Below, piece by piece: positions 37,129-47,208 of a stretch of 64,000 nt of DNA. The translations under genes and the position numbers were made by a program. The stretch covers positions 124,001 through 188,000 of the forward strand of contig JAFBIR010000005.1 in assembly GCA_021531385.1 (NCBI GenBank). Direction: 5' to 3'. This DNA comes from Parabacteroides distasonis. Lineage in GTDB: Bacteria > Bacteroidota > Bacteroidia > Bacteroidales > Tannerellaceae. Every line of letters starts with the position of its first letter. Position 1 is the stretch's first letter. Under the pieces are notes generated by a model. That model saw only the letters and a list, made by a program, of their open reading frames with translations, was not told where the DNA came from and searched no databases.

Positions 37129-38403
37129 ATGTTGACAATCAAATTAATCACAGAGAACACCGACGCGGTGATCCGCGGATTGGAGAAGAAGCACTTCAAA
37201 GGAGCCCAAGAGACTATTGCAAAAGTGCTGGAATTGAATGATAAAAGACGTAGCACACAGAACGAATTAGATAAGAACTTAGCTGAGATTAATGCCACTT
37301 CCAAGTCGATCGGCCAGTTGATGAAGGCTGGACAGAAGGAGGAGGCTGAGGCCGCTAAGAAGCGTGTAGCCGAGATCAAGGAGACCAGCAAGACGCTCCA
37401 AGCCGAGATGGATCAAGCCGCAGCCGATCTGCAGGCCTTGCTCTATACCATCCCGAATATTCCTTACGAGGAGGTGCCCGAAGGTGCTTCTGCCGAGGAC
37501 AACGTGGTGGAGAAGATGGGTGGCATGGAGACTGAGTTGCCCAAGGACGCACTGCCCCACTGGGAGTTGGCGAAGAAGTATGACCTGATTGATTTCGATC
37601 TGGGTGTGAAGATCACCGGTGCCGGTTTCCCCGTCTATAAGGGACAGGGCGCTCGTTTGCAGCGGGCGTTGATCAATTTCTTCCTCGACGAGGCACGCAA
37701 CGCAGGCTATACCGAGATCATGCCGCCGACGGTGGTAAATGCCGCTTCCGGCTATGGCACAGGTCAGTTGCCCGATAAGGAGGGTCAGATGTATCACTGC
37801 GAGGTGGATGACCTTTACCTGATCCCGACCGCAGAGGTGCCCGTGACCAATATCTACCGTGACGTGATTCTGGATGAGAAGCAGTTGCCGATCAAGAACT
37901 GCGCTTATACGCAATGTTTCCGTCGGGAGGCAGGCTCTTACGGCAAGGATGTGCGTGGTTTGAACCGTCTGCATGAGTTCTCGAAAGTGGAGATCGTACG
38001 TATTGATAAGCCGGAGCACTCCAAGCAGTCTCACCAGGAGATGCTGGATCATGTGGAGGGCTTGTTGAAGAAGCTGGAGTTACCCTATCGCATCCTGCGC
38101 CTTTGCGGTGGTGACATGAGCTTCACCTCTTCCATCTGTTTCGACTTCGAGGTCTATTCCGAGGCGCAGAAACGTTGGTTGGAAGTCAGCTCCGTCTCTA
38201 ACTTCGACACCTACCAAGCGAACCGCTTGAAATGCCGCTATCGCGACGAGAACAAGAAGATCCAGCTTTGCCATACTTTGAATGGTAGTGCCTTGGCGCT
38301 TCCCCGTATCGTCGCTGCCCTGTTGGAGAACAACCAGACACCGGAGGGCATCCGCATCCCGAAAGCCTTGGTTCCCTACACTGGGTTTGATATGATCAAG
38401 TAA
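37129..38403 (+). CDS. serS: Seryl-tRNA synthetase
   Basis: 424-aa class II aminoacyl-tRNA synthetase. The N-terminal long coiled-coil arm (residues about 25-110, rich in K/E/A) binds the long variable arm of tRNA-Ser. The catalytic core has motif 2 AYTQCFRREAGSYGKDVRGLNRLHEF, the SSVSNFDTYQANRL segment and motif 3 LNGSALALPRIVAALLENNQ. Length is typical. A strong terminator follows. Confidence 0.97.
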   Translation: MLTIKLITENTDAVIRGLEKKHFKGAQETIAKVLELNDKRRSTQNELDKNLAEINATSKSIGQLMKAGQKEEAEAAKKRVAEIKETSKTLQAEMDQAAADLQALLYTIPNIPYEEVPEGASAEDNVVEKMGGMETELPKDALPHWELAKKYDLIDFDLGVKITGAGFPVYKGQGARLQRALINFFLDEARNAGYTEIMPPTVVNAASGYGTGQLPDKEGQMYHCEVDDLYLIPTAEVPVTNIYRDVILDEKQLPIKNCAYTQCFRREAGSYGKDVRGLNRLHEFSKVEIVRIDKPEHSKQSHQEMLDHVEGLLKKLELPYRILRLCGGDMSFTSSICFDFEVYSEAQKRWLEVSSVSNFDTYQANRLKCRYRDENKKIQLCHTLNGSALALPRIVAALLENNQTPEGIRIPKALVPYTGFDMIK

Positions 38404-38427
38404 AAAAGAAGATTTACTTTTAGATAG

Positions 38428-38458
38428 GGGGCTGTGTCAAAAGTGCAGCCCCTTTTTT
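38428..38458 (+). terminator. Rho-independent terminator of serS
   Basis: GGGGCTG (38428-38434) pairs with CAGCCCC (38446-38452), 11-nt loop, followed by TTTTTT. Confidence 0.9.
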
Positions 38459-38475
38459 ATAGAATGCCCCTGTGA

Positions 38476-38727
38476 TTTACCAACGAAAACAGTCGCTTTT
38501 CAATAGGCAATCCGAGAATAATCGAGGATGCGCTTGAAGGTGTCCTGAGCGGTGAGGCAGGTATCTCTTGGAATCGTCCAAGCGGAGAAGCGTTGAATTT
38601 TCGGGATTTATCGGAAGGAGACAGGCGGTTTTTCAAGGGATGTGTACCAGAAGTACAGGTTCGTGACCGAATTGACAATGCGGTTGTCAGCCGGATGCGT
38701 TTTCTTTGCAAGCAGCAAATTCATTAA
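38476..38727 (+). other. Startless open frame, possible gene remnant
   Basis: Between the serS terminator and the next gene, one plus-strand frame is open for 83 codons with protein-like composition (IEDALEGVLSGEAGISWN, then EGDRRFFKGCVPEVQVRDRI). It has no usable ATG before its last quarter and a TGA immediately upstream. It may be the 3' remnant of a lost gene, or a chance frame. No family recognised. Confidence 0.25.
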
Positions 38728-38738
38728 TAATAGATACC

Positions 38739-40841
38739 ATGCAAAGAATTTCATTGATCATTATTGCCGCCCTTTTGTCTGTCGGTAGCTATGCGGGCGG
38801 AAAGAACTTGAAAGGGGCGAAACTGGATTTCGTATGTCAGGACACGGTGTTCAAGCATCCGTTTATTGACGTGGACAAGACGATCGAGAAACCGGCCCGT
38901 TGCCGTTACATCCACGGAGGATTTAGCGACGGCACACGCTTCTCCCTCTATATGCCTTTGGAGAAAAAGGATTTTACCGGACGCTTCTTTCAATACATCA
39001 CGCCATTTCCCGATAGCGAGACGGCAGCCCTAAACTATCCCGAAGCCGAGAATCCGGTCGGATTCAGCATCAGCCATGGAGCCTATTTCGTGGAGACCAA
39101 CGAAGGAGGTAAACTTGATTTCTCGGATGAAAGCACGAGGCGTGAAGCCACTATCGGTGCGTTCAGGGCCAATGCCGCCTGTGCGGAGCTTTCCCGGCAT
39201 ATCGCTCAATTGATCTATGGCTGTGAACGTCCCTATGGCTATTGCTATGGAGGTAGTGGTGGCGCATACCGCACGGTGGGTGGCATAGAGCATACCGAAG
39301 GCGTGTGGGATGGTGCTGTACCTTTTGTACTGGGTTCAGACAATGCGATTCCCAACGTGTTTTCCGCACGTATGTATGGGCTTCGGGTGCTGCGAGATAA
39401 ACTGAATGACATCGCCGATGCCTTGATGCCGGGAGGGAGTGGTGATCCTTATCGCACGTTGACGGCCGAACAGCGGCAGGTCCTTCAAGAGGTGACACGA
39501 ATGGGTTTCCCCATAAAGAGTTGGTCGGGATGGCGGTTCATGGATGTGCATGGATTTGTTACGCTCTATCAGGCCTTGGTGCAGATGGATAGGGACTATT
39601 TCAGGAAGGATTTCTGGCATAAGCCGGGTTATCTCGGCTACGACAATCCAGCTTCGTTGGCACGTGACCGGGTGCAAGTGAAGGCCATCGTACGCCGCAT
39701 CATCGGGCAACAGGAGGCGGAACAGCTGGGCTTAGTACAGGCGAAGTCGGAAGCGGAGCGGGGTACTGCCGACCGAGCTTGGGCAAGTATGGGCTCGGAT
39801 ATACCGGGCAAGCCGGTGGCTTACGAGATCGATCACTCCTTGGAGATGCACACGCTGGGGGGTGATCTCATCATCTTGAAGAATGGTGAGCGACTGCAGG
39901 TGAGTCGTGTAGAGGGAAACTATGTGGTGTTGGCCGATGTGAACGCACCCCAACGACTTACCTATTTGCATGCGGGAGACTCCGTGCAGGTGGATAACTC
40001 CGACTTCTTAGCCGTAGAGACCTATCACCGGCATCAGGTACCAACGCCTGACTATTACGGTTGGAATCAGTTCCGTGGCATTGATAATCAGCCTATCTAT
40101 CCGCAGCGTCCCTTCTTAGTAGGTCCGTTGATCACGTTGGGAGCTGCTGGTTGTCAATTCGATGGTAACATCAAGTGCAAAGTCATTCTTTGCTGTTCCG
40201 TCTGGGATCGGGAGGCTTTCGCTTGGCAAGGCGACTGGTACCGGAATAAGGTGCGTAGCCATCTGGGCGACAAAATCGATGATAACTTCCGTCTGTGGTA
40301 CACCGATCGGGCGACACACAGTGATGGCGTGTTGGAAGATCCCCGAGAAACCGTCTCTTACGTCTCGACGCTCTATCAAGCTATGCTCGATTTGAGCGAT
40401 TGGGTGGAACGGGGCATTGCTCCTTCACCGACAACGGATTATCGGATCGAGGAGGGACAGGTAGTGATGTCGGCGAATGGGGCAAGCCGTGGTGGCATCC
40501 AACCGGCTGTCACCGCCTCCATCGCAGGTCAACAACGTGTGGAGGTGGCACCTGGGACCCCGGTTTCGATTCATGTCGTGGCGGAGTGTCCGGTCCATAC
40601 GGGACGCATCGTGAAGGCGGAGTGGTGCATAGAAGGGACGACGTTCAGCGAGCCTGTTGATCTTGCGCAAGCACAATTCAGTGCGGATGGCTCCCGTGTG
40701 GAGTTCGACACAACGGTTACCTATACCACCGCGGGCACCTATTTCCCTACGGTTCGTGTCTATTCTGAGCGCAATGGTGACGCGGAGACTACCTATACCC
40801 GGATTGCGAACTTGGGAAAGGTGAGGGTAGTAGTGAAATAA
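38739..40841 (+). CDS. Secreted alpha/beta-hydrolase-like protein with C-terminal PKD-like domain
   Basis: About 700 aa. The signal peptide is ISLIIIAALLSVGSYAGG. A central GGSGGAY segment (YCYGGSGGAYRTVGGIEH) looks like a G-x-S-x-G nucleophile elbow of tannase- or feruloyl-esterase-like alpha/beta hydrolases, and an EIDHSLEMHTLGGD region follows. The last 110 residues form an Ig-like PKD fold (VSIHVVAECPVHTGRIVKAEW, ending TYTTAGTYFPTVRVYSE). Substrate unknown; export to periplasm or surface is likely. The ATG at 38739 gives a proper signal peptide; the longer frame from 38706 does not. It converges with the AraC regulator. Confidence 0.7.
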   Translation: MQRISLIIIAALLSVGSYAGGKNLKGAKLDFVCQDTVFKHPFIDVDKTIEKPARCRYIHGGFSDGTRFSLYMPLEKKDFTGRFFQYITPFPDSETAALNYPEAENPVGFSISHGAYFVETNEGGKLDFSDESTRREATIGAFRANAACAELSRHIAQLIYGCERPYGYCYGGSGGAYRTVGGIEHTEGVWDGAVPFVLGSDNAIPNVFSARMYGLRVLRDKLNDIADALMPGGSGDPYRTLTAEQRQVLQEVTRMGFPIKSWSGWRFMDVHGFVTLYQALVQMDRDYFRKDFWHKPGYLGYDNPASLARDRVQVKAIVRRIIGQQEAEQLGLVQAKSEAERGTADRAWASMGSDIPGKPVAYEIDHSLEMHTLGGDLIILKNGERLQVSRVEGNYVVLADVNAPQRLTYLHAGDSVQVDNSDFLAVETYHRHQVPTPDYYGWNQFRGIDNQPIYPQRPFLVGPLITLGAAGCQFDGNIKCKVILCCSVWDREAFAWQGDWYRNKVRSHLGDKIDDNFRLWYTDRATHSDGVLEDPRETVSYVSTLYQAMLDLSDWVERGIAPSPTTDYRIEEGQVVMSANGASRGGIQPAVTASIAGQQRVEVAPGTPVSIHVVAECPVHTGRIVKAEWCIEGTTFSEPVDLAQAQFSADGSRVEFDTTVTYTTAGTYFPTVRVYSERNGDAETTYTRIANLGKVRVVVK

Positions 40842-40849
40842 CGGTTTCG

Positions 40850-41764
40850 TTATTCCAGCTCTTGGTATTCCTTAGGCGTGTATCCTGTACGCTTTTTAAA
40901 GTAGCGGCTGAAGAGTGAGGCACTGCTGAAATTCAGCCGCTCCGATATTTCCAAGATCGTATATAGCTTGCTTCGGATGAGTTGTTTGGCTTCGGCAATG
41001 ACAAAGAGGTCGATATGCTCGCTGGCGAAATGTCCGCTCACCTCGTGGATGATGCGTGAGAGGTAGCGTGGCGTGACGCAGAGCTGGTTGGCATAGTAGT
41101 TTACGTTCCGTTCCCGCACGAAGTCCTGTTGCAAGAGTTGTACGAAGCGGTTGAAAAGGTCTTGTTGCCGATTTTGCTGAGGTTTCTCTTCCTGCCTTAA
41201 ATCCAAAAGGTACTGCGAATAGACAATGAAGATGAGGGTTTGCAAATAGCCCTTTACGATCGGCTCCTGTAGCTCCTCTTGGGAACGACGGTTCAACCGC
41301 TCCTTGAGCAGCTTGTAGAGCGCAAGGCATTCGGCTCTAATCGCCGTGGGCGGGGTGCAGATGGGAGAGGTGGTGAGTCGCCTGTGTAAAGCCGCCATAT
41401 CGAGCGTGTTGAGTAGCGGAAAGAAGAACTTCTCGTTTAGGATGAGCAACACGTAGCGCAGGTCATGGCTCATCGACTCCACTGTACCGAACAGGCCACT
41501 TTTGCTGAAGATGACATCACCCGAATGCATGACAATCCGCTCCGAACCTTGCGTCAGATAGACCTCACCTCCCAGACAGAAAAAGAGTGTCATGGTGTTC
41601 AACAGTTTGATGCGCTTTCCAATGCTGCCGGTCACCTCTCTGTTTTCCCACGGAATGGTGCTCTCTAAGTTATCATGCAGCATCAACTGGTCGCCCATGG
41701 ACGCTACCATAGGTTCGGTGGGGAAATTGGAGGTCTCCATGATGATGTAGGGCTTATCACTCAT
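40850..41764 (-). CDS. AraC-family transcriptional regulator
   Basis: 304 aa with an N-terminal cupin-like sensing region (FFCLGGEVYLTQGSERIVMHSGDVIFS) and two C-terminal helix-turn-helix motifs (YYANQLCVTPRYLSRIIHEVSG and ISERLNFSSASLFSRYFKKRTGYTPKEY). This is the usual AraC/XylS layout of gut Bacteroidales. It is convergent with the secreted hydrolase gene (8-nt gap), which may or may not be a target. Its 219-nt upstream gap contains the repeat array shared with the end of the trp operon. Confidence 0.92.
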   Translation of the reverse strand: MSDKPYIIMETSNFPTEPMVASMGDQLMLHDNLESTIPWENREVTGSIGKRIKLLNTMTLFFCLGGEVYLTQGSERIVMHSGDVIFSKSGLFGTVESMSHDLRYVLLILNEKFFFPLLNTLDMAALHRRLTTSPICTPPTAIRAECLALYKLLKERLNRRSQEELQEPIVKGYLQTLIFIVYSQYLLDLRQEEKPQQNRQQDLFNRFVQLLQQDFVRERNVNYYANQLCVTPRYLSRIIHEVSGHFASEHIDLFVIAEAKQLIRSKLYTILEISERLNFSSASLFSRYFKKRTGYTPKEYQELE

Positions 41765-41833
41765 GCTGCTGGATCTTTAGCGGCAAAGTACGCTATTCTT
41801 CTTGAATCAGGCAAGTGGAGAAAGGTGTAATTT

Positions 41834-41961
41834 TCGTTGCCCATCGAAAAGAAAAACGTTGCCCATGGTCTTGAAAAACTACGGGCAACGTTTGAAAAAA
41901 CTATCGGCAATGTTTTCTGAAACTACGAGCAATGTTTTCAGAAACTATGGGCAATACTTTG
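41834..41961. repeat. Degenerate 21-25-nt repeats with an internal hairpin (trp operon terminator)
   Basis: Four direct copies of a GAAACTACGGGCAATGTTTTC-like unit start at 41873, 41894, 41919 and 41941, and two inverted GTTGCCCAT copies precede them. AAACGTTGCCC (41854-41864) pairs with GGGCAACGTTT (41883-41893). On the minus strand this stem is followed by TTTTTC, so it can terminate the trp operon after trpA. The other copies would allow alternative stems. Their number and spacing suggest slippage-type expansion of a terminator arm. Confidence 0.7.
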
Positions 41962-41983
41962 TACTCTTATGAGCCCTGTCATT

Positions 41984-42757
41984 TCAATGCTTCAGTGCTT
42001 CTAATAATTGATCCACCGCATCGGCGATGGTAGGCTCACTTTTAAGCAGTTGCACGAACTTGCTACCGATGATAGCACCGGAGGAGTTGGCTGCGGCTGC
42101 CTCGAAGGTGGCCTTGTTGCTGATGCCGAAACCTACCAAGCGGGGGTTGCGCAGGTTCATGGCGTTGATGCGACGGAAATAGGCCTGCTTCTGCTCGTTG
42201 AAGCTCTGCTGGGCACCCGTCGTAGCCGCACTCGACACCATATAGATAAATCCGCTGGTGTGTGCATCAATCAGGCGGACACGTTCCTCGGAGGTCTCCG
42301 GGGTGATCAACATGATCATCTTCAAGTCATACCGATCGGCGATCGCCTTGTAGTCGGCCATGTAGTCGGCATAGGGCAGGTCGGGGATGATCATGCCATC
42401 CACACCTACCTCCAAACAGCTTTGGCAGAAGGCCTCGAAGCCATATTGCATGATGGGGTTCAGATAACCCATCAAGATGATCGGGATCTGTACCGTCTGT
42501 CGGATCTCTTTCAGTTGCTGGAAGAGCAGGCGAATAGACATGCCGTTGCGCAAGGCCACGGTGCTCGACTCCTGGATCACAGGGCCATCGGCCATCGGAT
42601 CAGAGAAGGGAATACCTACCTCCACCATGTTCACACCTTTCGCCTCCAGTTCCCGCAGGATGGTAGTCGTATCGTTCAGTTGGGGATAGCCTGCCGTGAA
42701 ATAGACGGAGAGTATGCCCGCTTTCTTTGTCTCAAATAAGTTAGTTATGCGATTCAT
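41984..42757 (-). CDS. trpA: Tryptophan synthase alpha chain
   Basis: 257-aa TIM-barrel subunit cleaving indole-3-glycerol phosphate and channelling indole to TrpB. It has [18 protein letters not shown] (catalytic Glu and Asp region), [23 protein letters not shown] and VGFGISN. Last gene of the trp operon, overlapping trpF by 4 bp. Confidence 0.96.
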   Translation of the reverse strand: MNRITNLFETKKAGILSVYFTAGYPQLNDTTTILRELEAKGVNMVEVGIPFSDPMADGPVIQESSTVALRNGMSIRLLFQQLKEIRQTVQIPIILMGYLNPIMQYGFEAFCQSCLEVGVDGMIIPDLPYADYMADYKAIADRYDLKMIMLITPETSEERVRLIDAHTSGFIYMVSSAATTGAQQSFNEQKQAYFRRINAMNLRNPRLVGFGISNKATFEAAAANSSGAIIGSKFVQLLKSEPTIADAVDQLLEALKH

Positions 42758-43404
42758 TTTTGTTCAATTATGAAATTAGGAATTAAAAAACTACGCAGTG
42801 TCTCTGCTTTCTTCACGCCCGGTGCGGACTCGAAGCCGCTGTTGAGATCAATGCCTGCCCAACGGGGATGGTGGAAGCTTTGCAAATCGGTTGCCATCTC
42901 CGGCCGGATACCGCCACTCAACAGGAAGGGGGTCTCACCCTGATAGCTTTGCAAGAGGTTCCAATCAAACCGTTGGCCGGAGCCGCCATAGCCTGCGCAC
43001 TTGGTGTCGAAGAGGAAATAATCCACCCGATCGGCGTAATCCGCTGTATGTGCCAGATCCTCCGCCGTAGCGATGGAGAAGGCTTTGATCAATGCGTAGC
43101 CTCGTTTGTGCAGGGCATAGCAAAAGTCGGGTGACTCATGGCCATGCAGCTGCAAATAGTCCAGTCCATACGTTTGCGCCAACTCCATGATCTCCTCTTG
43201 CGATTGGTTGACGAAGACACCCACACGCTTCGGGCGGAACGTATCGGCTGTGATCAGCTGTCGCACTCGCTCTGCCTCGGCTGGGTCACGCAGCAGGCAG
43301 CGAGGGGAGGGGGCATAGAAGATGAAACCCATCCATTGGATGCCTGTCTCGGCCACTGCCTGCACATTCTCCGCCTGGCACATGCCACATACTTTCGTGA
43401 TCAT
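42754..43404 (-). CDS. trpF: Phosphoribosylanthranilate isomerase
   Basis: 216 aa. It has [14 protein letters not shown] with the catalytic Cys, [32 protein letters not shown] and a catalytic Asp in [20 protein letters not shown]. It isomerises PRA to CdRP. It overlaps trpC by 4 bp and trpA by 4 bp, so all three are translationally coupled. Confidence 0.95.
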   Translation of the reverse strand: MITKVCGMCQAENVQAVAETGIQWMGFIFYAPSPRCLLRDPAEAERVRQLITADTFRPKRVGVFVNQSQEEIMELAQTYGLDYLQLHGHESPDFCYALHKRGYALIKAFSIATAEDLAHTADYADRVDYFLFDTKCAGYGGSGQRFDWNLLQSYQGETPFLLSGGIRPEMATDLQSFHHPRWAGIDLNSGFESAPGVKKAETLRSFLIPNFIIEQK

Positions 43405-44192
43405 CGCAGCGCTTCGATAAAGTTACGTAATGTCTCACCTGGCTGGGCGGTCTTCATGAAGGTCTCACCAATCAAGAACCCTCGGAAACCGGCGGCACGT
43501 AGCTGCTTGACGGTCTCAGCTTGCGAGATACCGCTCTCGGAAACCAGTAGAGGAGCATATCCTTTCAGTTGGTCGATGAGCGTAAAGGAATGCTTCACGT
43601 CTGTGTCGAAAGTGCCTAAATGTCGGTTGTTTACGCCCAACATATCAATGTCTGCATTTACGTGATCCAGCTCTTCGGCACTATGTACCTCTAACAGCAC
43701 TTCCAATTGCAGGCTGTGCGCCGTGGCTGCCAATTGGGCACACTCCTCCTTCGAGAGGCAGGCGGCGATCAGCAACACCGCATCGGCTCCCATCACCCGG
43801 GCTTGATAAAGCTGGTAGGGATCGACAATGAAATCCTTACGCAGAAGCGGGATGTTCACCAACCGACGGGCCTGTTGCAGGTCGGAGAGCGAGCCTCCAA
43901 AGAAATCGCCATCCGTCAGGATCGAGCAGGCCGACGCACCCCCCTCGGCATAGAAGGGGAGCACATCCTGCACCCGTGCTCCGGGATGCAACCATCCTTT
44001 CGAGGGGCTTTTCCGTTTGAACTCCGCGATGATACCTGTCGCTGAGGAGGCTAAGGACTGTCGCATCGAAAAAGTAGGACGCTCCAGTCGATCACCACCC
44101 AAAGCTACCAACGTCTGGAGGTTAACGGCCTGTTTTTGTCGAGCTACCTCCTTCCGTTTGTTCGCTACGATTGTTTCTAAGATATCTGCCAT
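43401..44192 (-). CDS. trpC: Indole-3-glycerol phosphate synthase
   Basis: 263 aa. It has IIAEFKRKSPSKGW, ACSILTDGDFFGGSLSDL, LLRKDFIVDPYQLYQARVMGADAVLLI, EVHSAEELDHV, GVNNRHLGTF and SESGI motifs, which supply the catalytic Lys, Glu and Asn. It closes the indole ring by decarboxylation. A stand-alone TrpC, not fused to TrpF as in enterobacteria. Confidence 0.96.
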   Translation of the reverse strand: MADILETIVANKRKEVARQKQAVNLQTLVALGGDRLERPTFSMRQSLASSATGIIAEFKRKSPSKGWLHPGARVQDVLPFYAEGGASACSILTDGDFFGGSLSDLQQARRLVNIPLLRKDFIVDPYQLYQARVMGADAVLLIAACLSKEECAQLAATAHSLQLEVLLEVHSAEELDHVNADIDMLGVNNRHLGTFDTDVKHSFTLIDQLKGYAPLLVSESGISQAETVKQLRAAGFRGFLIGETFMKTAQPGETLRNFIEALR

Positions 44193-44195
44193 AGT

Positions 44196-45191
44196 TTAGC
44201 TATTCAGGGATACATATTGCTTGAACGTCGCCAACGCACGGCCACTATCCAACGACTCCTTGGCCTCGGCGATGCAGGTCTCGATCGACTTCTCCGGACA
44301 GATCACCTGGATCGCAAAGGCGGAGTTGATCACCACGCAGTTGCGCTGTGGCTCCGTCGCTTTGTTCTCCAAGACGGCATCGAAGATCCGTGCAGCCTCC
44401 TCGGGGGTGCTTCCTCCGTCGAGATCTGCCTCCTGGCAACGCTTGAAACCTAACAGCTCCGGCGAATAGATCTTCTCCTTCTCCAGCATGGCTACCTTGA
44501 AATCGGCAGTCAAAGAGATCTCGTCGTAACCATCCAAACTGTGTACCACGGCGAAGCGTGTGCCACTCTCTTGGTAGGTGTAGTTGTAGAGACGCAACAA
44601 CGGCAGGTTATAGACACCCAACAGCTGGTAGGCAGGCATGGCCGGATTGACCAACGGGCCTAACATATTGAAGAAACTGCGCACACCCAAGTTCTTCCGC
44701 ACGGGAGCCACTGCTTTCAAGGCCGGGTTGAAGAGCGGAGCGTGCAGGTAGGTGATGTGGCAAGCCTCCATGTTGCGACGCAGCTGGTCGTTGTTGTTGG
44801 TGAATTTGATCCCGTGTTGCTCCATGACGTTGCTGGCTCCACTGACGGAGGTTGCGCCATAGTTGCCATGTTTCACTACGTTATAGCCGGCACCAGCCAC
44901 CACGAAGCAGGAGCAGGTACTGATGTTAAAGGTGTTCTTGCCGTCACCACCTGTCCCGACGATGTCGATCGGCTTGAACTCCGCCAAGTCGATGGGCACA
45001 CGCATGTCTAACAGAGCCTCCCGGAAGCCGGTCAGCTCCTCTACGGAGATACTACGCATCAAGAAGACCGTGATCAGGCTGGCGATCTGAGCGTCGTTGT
45101 AACGTCCCTCGGCGATATTCTGGAGGATTACCCGTGCCTCCTCTCGCCCTAAATATTGATGTTCGAATAAACGATATAAGAGTTGTTTCAT
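44196..45191 (-). CDS. trpD: Anthranilate phosphoribosyltransferase
   Basis: 331 aa, with the PRPP-binding GTGGDGKNTFNIST motif, KHGNYGATSVSGASNVMEQHG, FFNMLGPLVNP and VVHSLDGYDEIS. It attaches PRPP to anthranilate. Not fused to the TrpG amidotransferase, which is the separate upstream gene. Starts 20 nt after trpG. Confidence 0.96.
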   Translation of the reverse strand: MKQLLYRLFEHQYLGREEARVILQNIAEGRYNDAQIASLITVFLMRSISVEELTGFREALLDMRVPIDLAEFKPIDIVGTGGDGKNTFNISTCSCFVVAGAGYNVVKHGNYGATSVSGASNVMEQHGIKFTNNNDQLRRNMEACHITYLHAPLFNPALKAVAPVRKNLGVRSFFNMLGPLVNPAMPAYQLLGVYNLPLLRLYNYTYQESGTRFAVVHSLDGYDEISLTADFKVAMLEKEKIYSPELLGFKRCQEADLDGGSTPEEAARIFDAVLENKATEPQRNCVVINSAFAIQVICPEKSIETCIAEAKESLDSGRALATFKQYVSLNS

Positions 45192-45211
45192 ACTACAAAG
45201 TTCCTTCTAAT

Positions 45212-45778
45212 TTAAATGGATAGCCAGTTTTTAATGATCTCTTTTCCTCGGGGAGTCAAGACCGATTCGGGGTGGAACTGAATGCCACGCACGTTGTAGG
45301 TCTTGTGGCGTAGTCCCATGATCTGTCCCTCTTCCGTGTCCTCTGCGGTGATCTCCAGGCAATCAGGGAAATCCTCTTTAGACACAACCCAAGAGTGGTA
45401 GCGACCGACACGCAGTGTGCGATCCAAGCCGTTGAACAGGGGATCGTCGGTCAGGATGTGAATGTCGGAGCTAACCCCATGGTGTACATCCGTTAGGTTG
45501 ATCAGTTTGGCACCAAATGCCTCGCCAATGGCTTGCTCGCCTAAACAGACACCCAAGATGCTCTTGGTAGGGGCATAGCGACGGATCAAAGGCAGCAGGA
45601 TGCCCGCCTCCTCTGGAATACCAGGGCCGGGTGAGAGCACGATCTTATCGAAACGATCTACCTCGTCGAGCGTGATCTTGTCGTTACGAAACACCTCTAC
45701 GTCCGCACCAAATTCCTTCAAGATGTGCAACAGGTTGTAGGTGAAGGAATCGTAGTTGTCAAATAGTAATATCTTCAT
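45212..45778 (-). CDS. trpG: Anthranilate synthase glutamine amidotransferase subunit
   Basis: 188-aa class I glutamine amidotransferase. It has LFDNYDSFTYNL, VLSPGPGIPEEAG, the catalytic Cys in LGVCLGEQAIGEAFG, and the His/Glu in IQFHPESVLTP. It supplies ammonia to TrpE. In other organisms this subunit may also serve p-aminobenzoate synthesis; whether it does here is not visible. Confidence 0.95.
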   Translation of the reverse strand: MKILLFDNYDSFTYNLLHILKEFGADVEVFRNDKITLDEVDRFDKIVLSPGPGIPEEAGILLPLIRRYAPTKSILGVCLGEQAIGEAFGAKLINLTDVHHGVSSDIHILTDDPLFNGLDRTLRVGRYHSWVVSKEDFPDCLEITAEDTEEGQIMGLRHKTYNVRGIQFHPESVLTPRGKEIIKNWLSI

Positions 45779-45793
45779 GGTTGTTCGCTTTTA

Positions 45794-47194
45794 TCAGTTG
45801 ATTAATTTCTCCGCCAGGTCAATCGCCTTCTTCAAGGCACCCAGTTTGTTGTTCACCTCTTGCAACTCTCTTGCGTCGTTGCTCTTCGCCACGATACCGG
45901 CTCCGGCTTGGTAGTAGAGCACGTTGCCACGGCTGACGAAGCTACGGATCGTGATGGCCTGGTTCAGGTCGCCATCCAGTCCGATGAAACCGATGCAGCC
46001 TCCGTATGCACCTCTGTTATGCTTCTCTAAGTCGGTGATCAACTGCATCGCCCGTACCTTCGGCGCACCGCTCAGTGTGCCGGCAGGGAAGGTGTCGATG
46101 TAGGTCTTCACGGGGTTGCTCTCCGGGTTGATCTCGCCACTGACCCGAGAGACGAGGTGGATCACATGGCTATAAAACTGCACCTCCTTGTAGAAATCCA
46201 CCTGTACATGGTGAGCATTACGGCTCAGATCGTTACGGGCTAAATCGACCAACATCACATGCTCTGCATTCTCCTTCGGGTCGTTCACTAAGGCCTCTGT
46301 GCGCTGTTTATCGATCTCCATGTTACCCGTACGGAAGGCGGTACCAGCAATCGGGTCGATGCTGGCGTGGCCAGCGGCTACTTTGCAGTGGGTCTCCGGT
46401 GAAGAGCCGAAGATACGGAAGCCACCGAAGTCGAAATAGAAGAGGTAGGGAGAGGGGTTGATGCTCCGCAATGCCCGATAGACCTTGAAGTCGTCGCCCT
46501 TGAACGCCTGCTCGAAACGGCGGCTCAGCACGATCTGGAACACGTCGCCACGGAGACAGTGCTTGATGCCTTGGCGCACCATCGCCCGATACTCGTCGTC
46601 GGTGATCGGTGAGCTCTCTGGTCCCACGGCCTGAAAGTTGTAGGAGGAGAAGTTACGGTTCTCGATCAAGGTCTGGATCTCATCCAGCGCGCTCTTCTCG
46701 CCATCCGCTTGCAGCTGCACCAAGGTCAGCTCATTCTTGAAATGGTCGAAAACCAAGATATATTTATACAGGATATAGAGCATGTCGGGAGCGTCATTCT
46801 CCGCATGGTGTGCCTCCATGACCGGGATCTGCTCGAAGTAGCGCACCGCATCGAAGGCCGTATAGCCGAAGAGACCGCAGATCTTGCGCTCCGCGCCCTC
46901 CACTTGGAACTGAGCCAGAAACTCATTCATGGCATCGGCTACGTTGTACGCCTCCGTAAGCGGCTTCACCTCTCGATGTCCATCCGGGAACTCGCTGGTA
47001 CATTCGCCGTTGTTGATGCCAATGCTGGCAATCGGGCAGAGGGCGATGTAGGAAAGGCTGTTCTCGTTGCCGTGGAAGTCAGAGCTCTCCAACAGGGCTG
47101 ACTCCGGATAGATATCCCGCACCTTCAGGTAGATGCTTACGGGCGTGTGAAGGTCGCCCATCACCTTTTTACTGATCGTTTGAAACTTGAACAT
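45794..47194 (-). CDS. trpE: Anthranilate synthase component I
   Basis: 466 aa. The chorismate-binding C-terminal domain has GDVFQIVLSRRFEQAF, PSPYLFYFDF, GSSPETHCKV, PIAGTAFRTG, HVMLVDLARNDL, GTLSGAPKVRAMQLI and FVSRGNVLYYQAGAGIVAKSN. An N-terminal LLESS segment is the known Trp feedback-inhibition region of the family, so end-product inhibition is likely. It lies between trpB and trpG. Confidence 0.96.
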   Translation of the reverse strand: MFKFQTISKKVMGDLHTPVSIYLKVRDIYPESALLESSDFHGNENSLSYIALCPIASIGINNGECTSEFPDGHREVKPLTEAYNVADAMNEFLAQFQVEGAERKICGLFGYTAFDAVRYFEQIPVMEAHHAENDAPDMLYILYKYILVFDHFKNELTLVQLQADGEKSALDEIQTLIENRNFSSYNFQAVGPESSPITDDEYRAMVRQGIKHCLRGDVFQIVLSRRFEQAFKGDDFKVYRALRSINPSPYLFYFDFGGFRIFGSSPETHCKVAAGHASIDPIAGTAFRTGNMEIDKQRTEALVNDPKENAEHVMLVDLARNDLSRNAHHVQVDFYKEVQFYSHVIHLVSRVSGEINPESNPVKTYIDTFPAGTLSGAPKVRAMQLITDLEKHNRGAYGGCIGFIGLDGDLNQAITIRSFVSRGNVLYYQAGAGIVAKSNDARELQEVNNKLGALKKAIDLAEKLIN

Positions 47195-47208
47195 GATTGT
47201 GTGGATTT

